From NCBI RefSeq assembly GCF_014205015.1, contig NZ_JACHMO010000001.1, positions 5,518,001 to 5,582,000 of the forward strand: a stretch of 64,000 nt of DNA, written 5' to 3'. The first letter of the stretch is position 1; every line of letters starts with the position of its first letter. The notes under the pieces are model-generated. The model ran no database searches. It worked only from the letters and a program-made list of their open reading frames with translations, and had not been told where the DNA came from. The translations under genes and the position numbers were made by a program. Origin of the DNA: Saccharothrix ecbatanensis (GTDB lineage: Bacteria; Actinomycetota; Actinomycetes; Mycobacteriales; Pseudonocardiaceae). This document shows, in pieces, positions 59,101-64,000 of this stretch.

Positions 59101-61768
59101 CGGCCTCGCGCTCGGGGGCGACCGCCTCGACCAGCCGCTCGAACGGCAGGTCCTGGTGCGCGAACCCGTCGAGCACCACCTTGCGCACGGCGCCGAGGAG
59201 GTCGGTGAACACCGGGTCTTCACGGAGGTCCGCCCGCAGCGCCAGCATGTTGACGAAGAAGCCGACGACCCCCTCGACCTGCGCGGCGGTCCGACCGGCC
59301 ACCGGCATGCCGACGAGCAGGTCGCGCTGACCGGTCACCCGGGACAGCATCACCTCGAACACCGCCAGCAACGTCATGTACAGCGTGCCGCCGGTCTCGC
59401 GGGACAGCGCCCGCAGCCCGGCCACGACGTCGGCGGGCAGCTCGAACTCGACGAAACCCTCGATGCCGCCGCGCTCGTCCACCGCCCGCCGGGGACGCAG
59501 GGCGTCGATCACGGTGGGCGCGCCCGCGATCGCGTCACGCCAGTGGGCGAGCTGGTCGGCGATGCCCGCGCCCAGCTCGGCGTGCTGCCAGACCGAGTAG
59601 TCGCGGTACCGCACCGGCAGCGGCGGCAGCTCGTGCCCCGCGTACAGCCCTGCCAGCTCGTCCAGCACCAGGCCGATCGACCAGCCGTCGCTGACGATGT
59701 GGTGCATGCCCAGCGCCAGCACCAGGTTCTCGTCGTCGAACCGCAGGACGTCGACACGGAACAGCGGCCCGCGCGCCAGGTCGAACGGCCGGGCGAGCAC
59801 GTCGAGCGCGAACGCCCGCGCGGCGGCGTCGAGGTCGGCGGTGGGCGGTGCGTCGACCACCGCCACGCGGCCCTGCCACACGTCGTCCACGAGCTGCACG
59901 GGCGCGCCGTCGACCACGGCGAACCGGGTGCGCAGCGACTCGTGGCGGGCCACCAACCCGGCCACGGCCCCGGCCAGCCGGTCGAGGTCGAGCGGACCGG
60001 AGAGCCGGGACACCTCGCCGAGGTTGTAGGCGGTGCTCGCGGGGTCCAGCTCCTGCACGAACCACAACCGCTGCTGGGCGAACGACATCGGCGCGGGACC
60101 GTCGCCCGCCACCACGTCCAACGGCTTGCGCGGCGTGCCCCGCAGGTCCGACAGCAGCGCGGAGAACCGCTCGACCGTCGGGTGGTCGAACAGCGACCGC
60201 ACGGTCACCCGCACGTCCAGCACGTCCCTGATCCGCGAGATCAGCCTGGTCGCGGGCAGGGAGTGGCCGCCGAGCGCGAAGAAGTCGTCCTGCCGCCCGA
60301 TCCGGTCCACGCCGAGCACGTCGGCCATCAGCTCGGCCACCAGCTGCTCGACGCCGGGCCGGGGCGCTTCGAACCGCGTCACTGCGGTGTCCGCGGCTTC
60401 CGTCGTGTCGGTGGTGGTGGACGCGCGCACCAGGTCCGCCGGCACGTCGAGCCGGGACACCGGGGCGTCCGGATCGGCCAGCACCTGCGCGGCCAGCGAC
60501 GTGAACACCTCGGCGAAGCGGGCCGCGTACCCGTCGTCGAACACGGCGCTGTCGTAGTTCAGGCGACCGGCCAGCCCGTCACCGTCGCGGAAGAAGTCCA
60601 GCGACAGCGCGAACGGCACGGCCCGCCCGAGCACCTGCAGCTGCGTCGCGCGCACTCCCGCCAGGTCCAGCTCGTACCGGAAGTCGCCGTCGAACAGCTG
60701 GAAGATCACCTGCACGAGCGGCGCGACGCCCGCCCGGCGGGCCGGGTTGACCTCCTTGACGACCTCTTCGAGCGGCACGTCCTGGTGCCCGAAACCGGCC
60801 AGCAGCGTCTCCCGCACGGACCGGAGCAGGTCGGCGAACGTCGGGTCGTCGCGCAGGTCCGCGCGCAGCGGCAGGGTGTTGACGAACAGGCCGATCAGCG
60901 GCTCGACCTCCGGGACCGGCCGGCCCAGCACCGGCACGCCCACGATCAGGTCGTCCGCGCCGCTCACCCGCGCCAGCAACGCCTCGTACACCGCGAGGAG
61001 CGTCATGAACAGCGTGGTGCCGGCCTCGCGCGACGCCTTCCGCAGCGCCGCGGTCAGCTCGGTGGGCACGGTGAACTCGTGCAGCCGCCCGACCGGCTCC
61101 ACGCCGGGCCGCCTGGCGCACAACGGGTCCACGGCGTGCGGCACGCCGTCGAGGTGCCGGACCCAGTAGGCCGCCTGGTCCCGGATCTCCTCCGCGTACA
61201 CGTCCTCCTGCTGCCAGCGGGCGTAGTCGCGGTACCGGACCGGCAGCGGCTCCAGCACGGGCTCCCGCCCCTCCACCTCCGCCCGGTACGCCTCGGCGAC
61301 CTCGTCCAGCAGGATCGTCAGCGACCAGCCGTCGCCGACCGCGTGGTGCAGCCCGAACACCAGCAGGTGGTCGGACTCGTCGAACCGCAGCACCTCCACC
61401 CGGAACAGCACGCCGCCCGCCAGGTCGAACGGCCGGGCGATCACGCGTTCGGCGAACTCGTGCGCGGCCGCGTCCCGGTCGGGCGCCGGACCCGCGTCCA
61501 CGACCTCGACCCGGCCACCCCAGACGTCGTCCACGACCTGGCGCGGCTCGCCGTCCACCACGGTGAACCGCGTGCGCAGCGGCTCGTGTCGGGCGGTCAG
61601 CCGCTCGACGGCGGCGGTGAGCGCGGCGACGTCGAGGGCGCCCGTCAGCCGGAACGCCTCACCGTCGTTGTACGCCGGGGAGTCCGGGTCCATCTGCTGG
61701 ATGAACCACAGTCCCCGCTGCCCGTGGGTGACGGGAAAGGTGTCGCTGGACATGGTGCGGCGATCCAT
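53180..61768 (-). CDS. NRPS of 2862 residues: C-T-C-A-T-C-A*-MT
   Basis: Start is ATG 61768 (MDRRTMSSDTF; ATG 61753 possible); open frame above it is non-coding overlap with the next gene. Domains in order: C1 (HHAVGDGWS, ~141); T1 (FFALGGHSLPAT, Ser ~503) with no A domain between; C2 (HHIVSDGWS, ~689); A2 (~1005-1480; FTSGSTGVPKGVLLEHG, FYGPTECTVD, QVKVRGYRVELGEVE, LASGKVDL); T2 (FFKLGGHSLSAG, ~1540); C3 (HHIVCDGWS, ~1723); A3* (~2045-2430), a decayed A domain (TPGTAHGPAG for TSGSTGxPKG, LYGTPEGG for YGPTE); then an N-methyltransferase (VLELGAGTGLVLRAL ~2502, NSVARHFPSTRYL ~2578). No carrier domain ends the protein. The A2 code by eye is D-A-D-D-I-G-F-V-D-K; I cannot assign a substrate. Confidence 0.9.
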   Translation of the reverse strand: MDRRTMSSDTFPVTHGQRGLWFIQQMDPDSPAYNDGEAFRLTGALDVAALTAAVERLTARHEPLRTRFTVVDGEPRQVVDDVWGGRVEVVDAGPAPDRDAAAHEFAERVIARPFDLAGGVLFRVEVLRFDESDHLLVFGLHHAVGDGWSLTILLDEVAEAYRAEVEGREPVLEPLPVRYRDYARWQQEDVYAEEIRDQAAYWVRHLDGVPHAVDPLCARRPGVEPVGRLHEFTVPTELTAALRKASREAGTTLFMTLLAVYEALLARVSGADDLIVGVPVLGRPVPEVEPLIGLFVNTLPLRADLRDDPTFADLLRSVRETLLAGFGHQDVPLEEVVKEVNPARRAGVAPLVQVIFQLFDGDFRYELDLAGVRATQLQVLGRAVPFALSLDFFRDGDGLAGRLNYDSAVFDDGYAARFAEVFTSLAAQVLADPDAPVSRLDVPADLVRASTTTDTTEAADTAVTRFEAPRPGVEQLVAELMADVLGVDRIGRQDDFFALGGHSLPATRLISRIRDVLDVRVTVRSLFDHPTVERFSALLSDLRGTPRKPLDVVAGDGPAPMSFAQQRLWFVQELDPASTAYNLGEVSRLSGPLDLDRLAGAVAGLVARHESLRTRFAVVDGAPVQLVDDVWQGRVAVVDAPPTADLDAAARAFALDVLARPFDLARGPLFRVDVLRFDDENLVLALGMHHIVSDGWSIGLVLDELAGLYAGHELPPLPVRYRDYSVWQHAELGAGIADQLAHWRDAIAGAPTVIDALRPRRAVDERGGIEGFVEFELPADVVAGLRALSRETGGTLYMTLLAVFEVMLSRVTGQRDLLVGMPVAGRTAAQVEGVVGFFVNMLALRADLREDPVFTDLLGAVRKVVLDGFAHQDLPFERLVEAVAPEREAGVQPLVQVAFQVFEDETGLGFRLGDTTATPVLDTPGVLNADLPLAMDLYRDGDRLRGLMTFSESVFTSAEADRIVATFLRLVAEVLRDPARRVSQLPASGHDSAGGLLFGRATAARDASLVDEFRRRCARTPDVVAVADADGAWTFAELARAADAVTAAVADAGPLVAVAGRRTRLVVAAELGVLGAGAAVVPLELSDPIRRVRSVVETAGVSVVLCDDASAASLEPLGLRRIALDEAVAGPVGAPGPAVRAGDLAFVLFTSGSTGVPKGVLLEHGSLVNLLDAHRRTHFGEAGSRRVALTASFAFDAAVDQLLWLVGGHELHVVDEVTRRDSEGLLRFVRERRIDVLDVPQSQMAQLVDLGLLDRDGHRPTTLIMGGEAIRPALWQRLAAEDGVDAWNFYGPTECTVDALTWRLRDSDTPLIGTPIDNTAVYLLDRSGDPVPEGAVGEIFLAGRHLARGYLGRPGLTADKFVPDPFAAEPGARMYRTGDLGRVGPGGAVEFLGRSDHQVKVRGYRVELGEVESVIAAHPDVVDVVVSFRDVRGEGAELLAHVVPSAGTRPGAEDLRMLVLSRLPEYMLPRAFILVDELPRLASGKVDLAALPTAARDDLDVHAAPRSGAEQVVAAVVAGVLDLPRVGRTDDFFKLGGHSLSAGKVVARTRELFGAAVSVRALFDNPTIERFAAVVSASAKTAPTPIAKVDAPGPRPLSSAQLRLWLLAELEPDSTAYNMGEMYRLRGPLDVAALTTAVENLVDRHESLRTRFPVVDGEPAQVVEPRRPGAVEVTVCAPTADDAIKAFTARVMGRTYDLERGPLFHAEVLRLGHEEHVLALSMHHIVCDGWSVTLMLDEIAATYRALTTGEPVPSEPLPVQYGDFAVWQREALRGPALRRQLTYWLDHIAGAPVVLDRLAPGERTASRRSTTVEVVLSPELTAGLRELAREVGGTLFMAVLAAFQVLVSRLSGQRDLLVGVPVAGRTAPEVENLVGFFVNLLAVRGDLRDDPAFIDVVAGARDALLGGFAHQDLPFERLVEAANPDRVPGVPPLVQVACQLFEEPADGTFDLPGLDVTALDTDTDAPRFDLNLDLFRDGEGLRGSFYCAESVFSAEDAQRLAELFTTLVAAAVDDAEAPVSELPLVVDADVESLAALGEGRQAAEPADTLVDAFRRRAETMPDVTAVVDAHRSWTYAELADAAGSVAAAVGGRRHVAVAAAPSGLAVAGLLGALGAGAVVVPLDPEDPPARQRLLLDALGADVDVVLCDDAATTVPHVRGLPLDQAAAASGDLSSPAPGDAAAVVFTPGTAHGPAGLVLSHGALSDLLRSPHLQAATGRRRVALTATGEGLWEQLAWLAAGHELRVVSDVPAAVAGRAVDVVRLTVPQARRLLDVGAFDDARVVVLLEGGTVPVDVWRGVARAAGVREAWMLYGTPEGGADALTCRLSDSATPVAGRPRPGRVVRVLDAAGRPVPPGVVGEVHLGGHRIVGHVGASDRFVPDPFAPDLGDRLCRTGDLGRFTADGVVELVGRADRRTLVGGRLADPAEVEAALAAHPRVRAAVVTTRDDRFVATVVPGEDDHAEAPRSRLDGGVTDEPLPEPQLRDWVEGTVDRLRALRPTRVLELGAGTGLVLRALVEDGHVEHYRATDVSTAATAELAEVAAALKPSGAVVEVVRADALAALADAGTGYDLVVVNSVARHFPSTRYLDEVVAASVRVLAPGGHLFLGDLRNAELLEAAAHLKHHLRGGPDVTPEAVSRLAARELRVDGELAVSPAHLAGFGARWRRFTAVEIAPRRGEFPNEMTLFRYDAVLHLGCALPDGDIEWEPGEGATSRAVERRLTGPRRAFGLRGVRNARLAEAAHVLRACGVRSEDDTAPGLDPQALWRLGGRHDWHVRVSWASADPTGAYDVSFLPEADHYALADPLPRTHRPTAGRTVLFPPAVEAGLRDELRAALVDRLPAALVPADVSLAESIEETDGGR

Positions 61769-61845
61769 CTCTGTCGGTGGGGACCTCGGTCGGACACGGT
61801 CGGGCGGGGTGTTCGGGGTGTTCGGGGTGAGGCAGGCGCCCGGGG

Positions 61846-63576
61846 TCAGGACAGGTGCTCGGCGAGCACGCGCGGCGTCCGGTGCTCGAAGAGGTCCCTG
61901 ATCGACAGGGTCACCCCTCGTTGGCGCAGGTCGCGCACGCACATGGCCGCGGTGAACGACTCGCCGCCGAGCGCGAAGAAGTTGTCGTCCGGCCCGCACG
62001 GCTTGCCCAGGCGCTTGGCGAACACCTCGCGGATCACGTCGAGCGCCGACGCCTCGGCGTTCTCCGACTCCGCGCGCACGGCGGTCGCGTCGGCCCTGGG
62101 TCGCGGCAGCGCGGTCACGTCGACCACACCGCCGCTGCGCGGCAGGTCCGTCACCCACACCACGTCGACCGGCACCAGCACGGCGGGCAGCCGTTGCGCC
62201 AGGCCGCCGCGCACGCGGTCGGTGAACACGGCCGCCACACCGGGCGGGTAGACCTCCGCGACCACCGGTTCGGCCGACACCGGGTCCGCGAACCGGAAGT
62301 GCGTGGCGGCGGCGAGCGCGGGCGGCAGCAGCGTCACGTCGAACGCGCCGTCCGGGTCGCCGTCCGCCCAGCTCACCCGCGCCAGCCAACCGTGGCGCTC
62401 GGCCAGCCGCCACAGCACCTCCGGGTCGACACCGGGGCCGGTCCCGGCGGCACGGCCGGCGGGCGTGAACCCGTGCCGGTCGCGGGCGGCCAGCGCCTCG
62501 TCCAGCCGACCGTTGCGCACGGCCCGGTAGCCGAACGGCTCGGAGCCGGCGAGCAGGCGGCGTTCCAGCGCCGAGAGCTGGAGGTCCGCGCCCGGTTCGG
62601 GCACGACCCGCTCCGGGGTGTCGGCGCAGTCGACGTGCAGCACGGCGTCGTAGCGGAACAGCGGCATCTCGGTGGTCGACTCGCCGCGCCGCGGCGCTAT
62701 CTCGACGCGCGTCACCCGCGGCGCGCGGGCGGGCGCCGCGGCCAGCCACGCCGGGTCGACGCTCAGCTCGCCGTCGTGGTTGCGGTCGTGCCGGATCGCC
62801 TCCCGCACGTCGTCCGCCTCGCTGCGCAGCTCGTGCTTCAGGGCGAAGAACGCGTCGGCCACGGCCTCGTTGCGCAGGTCGCCCAGCACGACGTGGCCGC
62901 CGGGCCGCACCACGGCGAGCGCGGCGTCCAACGCCTCCGTCAGGTAGTGCAGCGAAGGGAAGTACTGGACGACGGAGTTGAGCACCACGACGTCGTACTC
63001 GCCGTCGGCGACGCGGGTCGCGTCCACCGCGTCCGCTTCCGCCACCACCAGCTTCGTGGTCGCGCCGGCGTGCCGCAGCTCGTCGGCGAGCTGGTCGAGC
63101 ACCGTGATGGCGGACGCGGAGAAGTCCGTCGCCACGTAGGTGTCGATGGTCCCCGACGACACGAGCGGCCGGACCAGCAGACCGGTTCCCGCGCCGATCT
63201 CCAGCACCCGCTTCGGCGCGAGCGCGGCGATGCGGGCGACCGTCGTGTCGACCCACTCCGCCATCTGCGCCGGCGCGATCGGCTTGCCGGTGAAGCTGTC
63301 GTTCCAGCCGGTGGTCGCAGCCGCCGGCGTCAGGTCGTCGCCGATGGACCCGTAGGTCTCGTCGAACACCGCCCGCCACGAGTCGACGGCGGCGGCCCGC
63401 GCCTCGGAGACGTCGGCGGACCGCTCGGGCGCCGCGTACGCCACCAGGCGCCCGTCGACCGCCGTCACCGCCGCCTCGCGCACCAGCGGGTCGGCCAGCA
63501 GCTCCGCGGTCACCTTCGTGGCGTCCACCCGGACGCCCTTCACCACGATCGCGTGGTCCACCCCGCGCTCAGCCAT
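61846..63576 (-). CDS. NRPS N-methyltransferase/carrier protein with adenylation-domain remnants
   Basis: This 576-residue protein's first ~60 residues (IVVKGVRVDATKVTAELLAD, PLVREAAVTAVDGRLVAY) resemble the A8 region of an adenylation domain. A SAM-dependent methyltransferase follows (~110-330; VLEIGAGTGLLVRPL, NSVVQYFPSLHYL, VLGDLRNEAVADAF). After it, RLPAVLVPVDVVWVTDLPRS and GGVVDVTALP recall A10, but the catalytic Lys of GKxDR is missing. The C-terminal carrier domain has FFALGGESFTAAM (Ser ~538). Its ATG overlaps the upstream A-domain gene by 8 nt, so the two probably make one A/MT-T module. The post-methyltransferase region is paralogous to the C-terminus of the 2862-residue NRPS (IAPRRGE, FRYDAVLH). 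Confidence 0.85.
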   Translation of the reverse strand: MAERGVDHAIVVKGVRVDATKVTAELLADPLVREAAVTAVDGRLVAYAAPERSADVSEARAAAVDSWRAVFDETYGSIGDDLTPAAATTGWNDSFTGKPIAPAQMAEWVDTTVARIAALAPKRVLEIGAGTGLLVRPLVSSGTIDTYVATDFSASAITVLDQLADELRHAGATTKLVVAEADAVDATRVADGEYDVVVLNSVVQYFPSLHYLTEALDAALAVVRPGGHVVLGDLRNEAVADAFFALKHELRSEADDVREAIRHDRNHDGELSVDPAWLAAAPARAPRVTRVEIAPRRGESTTEMPLFRYDAVLHVDCADTPERVVPEPGADLQLSALERRLLAGSEPFGYRAVRNGRLDEALAARDRHGFTPAGRAAGTGPGVDPEVLWRLAERHGWLARVSWADGDPDGAFDVTLLPPALAAATHFRFADPVSAEPVVAEVYPPGVAAVFTDRVRGGLAQRLPAVLVPVDVVWVTDLPRSGGVVDVTALPRPRADATAVRAESENAEASALDVIREVFAKRLGKPCGPDDNFFALGGESFTAAMCVRDLRQRGVTLSIRDLFEHRTPRVLAEHLS

Positions 63577-64000
63577 GCCGGCCCACCGCGTTCGACCGCT
63601 GGTCGATGCGCTCGGCGACCTGCCGGACCACGGCCTCGCGGTCGATCTTCCCGCTCGACGTGAGCGGCAGCTCCGGCAGGACGTGCAGCGACACCGGCAC
63701 GGACACCGCCGGCAGCACCTCGCGCAACGCGTCGAGCAGCGCGGCGACGTCCAGCGGCGGCAGGCCCGGCTCGGCGGTCACGGCCGCGTGCAGGCTGCGG
63801 GTGCCCTCGGACAGCTCCACGACGACGCAGATCGCCTCGGCGACGCCCGGCTGTTCGAGCAGGCACGCGTCGACTTCCAGCAGGTTCACCCGCGTGCCGC
63901 GGATCTTCACGTCGTGGTCGAGCCTGCTCAGGTACTGCACGACGTCCCCGTCGAGCCGCACCAGGTCACCGGTGCGGAAGGCCCGGGTGTGCCCCTGCGG
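63569..64000 (-). CDS. NRPS adenylation-domain protein, C-terminal part
   Basis: The last 143 codons are in the window; the gene continues past the right edge. It reads FRTGDLVRLDGDVVQYLSRL (A7), DHDVKIRGTRVNLLEVDACL (A8), VLPELPLTSSGKIDREAVVR (A10 with its Lys) and ends shortly after, with no carrier domain. A carrier domain is supplied by the overlapping downstream gene. What lies upstream (the substrate-selecting part) is outside the window, so specificity cannot be read. Confidence 0.88.
   Translation of the reverse strand, partial: PQGHTRAFRTGDLVRLDGDVVQYLSRLDHDVKIRGTRVNLLEVDACLLEQPGVAEAICVVVELSEGTRSLHAAVTAEPGLPPLDVAALLDALREVLPAVSVPVSLHVLPELPLTSSGKIDREAVVRQVAERIDQRSNAVGRHG

Noticed and set aside
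56408..62251. Very long plus-strand open frame opposite the NRPS gene
   Set aside because: Composition is His/Arg/Gln-rich antisense of a high-GC coding strand, with no domain and no ribosome site; it mirrors the NRPS on the minus strand.
61769..63379. N-terminal extension of the 2862-residue NRPS by over 500 codons
   Set aside because: The extension is Arg-rich out-of-frame reading of the methyltransferase/carrier gene; protein-like sequence begins only at MDRRTMSSDTF.
1..64000. tRNA or rRNA genes
   Set aside because: I looked for cloverleaf-like segments and conserved rRNA stretches and saw none; a tRNAscan or Infernal run would settle it.

Overview
The window is high-GC actinobacterial DNA. 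GTG and TTG starts, GTGA/ATGA stop-start overlaps, GC-rich hairpin terminators without T-runs, secreted CBM-linked hydrolases and a multimodular NRPS all suggest a filamentous actinomycete, most likely Pseudonocardiaceae (Saccharothrix/Lentzea/Actinosynnema-like). The genus is an inference from gene content, not from a marker gene.

Layout. 0-4.5 kb: the 5' end of recQ, then a translationally coupled pair: a DUF2075-type helicase with a PD-(D/E)XK-like N-terminus, and a ScoMcrA-like HNH endonuclease. This is a candidate modified-DNA restriction system, followed by a decayed WD40 C-terminus. 4.5-12 kb: AraC regulator, secreted intradiol dioxygenase with a carbohydrate-binding module, acyl-CoA carboxyltransferase with a frameshifted small partner, a 50-residue peptide, transglutaminase-like protein, cold-shock protein, fatty-acid desaturase, RGCVC-type small protein. 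12-15 kb: a four-gene type VII secretion-type operon (EspC-like, large Ala/Gly-rich protein, two small accessory proteins) and a lipoprotein. 15-20 kb: aldo/keto reductase with divergent regulator, and a coupled VOC/SDR/LLM operon divergent from a GntR regulator whose start overlaps a palindrome. 20.4-20.65 kb: an inverted array of 22-bp repeats. 20.8-27 kb: secreted plant-cell-wall enzymes (CE15 glucuronoyl esterase, three GH43 arabinan-active enzymes) with LacI-type operators. 27-36 kb: a secreted DNRLRE/Ig-like protein, a TIR-transmembrane-WD40 protein, ECF sigma factor with divergent SDR, and two unknowns. 36-44 kb: a YtfQRT-YjfF-type sugar importer divergent from a GH2 enzyme with two AbfB modules; the shared control region has both LacI-type and Crp-type palindromes. 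This looks like a galactofuranose uptake locus. 44-46.5 kb: an alcohol dehydrogenase and decayed DNA that includes an adenylation-domain relic.

46.5-64 kb: one edge of an NRPS cluster. On the minus strand, in transcription order, are the end of an adenylation-domain gene, an N-methyltransferase/carrier-protein gene, a 2862-residue NRPS (C-T-C-A-T-C-A*-MT), a 1258-residue NRPS (C, half-C, A, T), an MFS exporter and a type II thioesterase, all overlapping or closely spaced. A LysR regulator lies beside the thioesterase on the plus strand. The line is unusual: one module has no A domain, one A domain has lost its core motifs, one methyltransferase module has no carrier protein, and no terminal thioesterase is visible.
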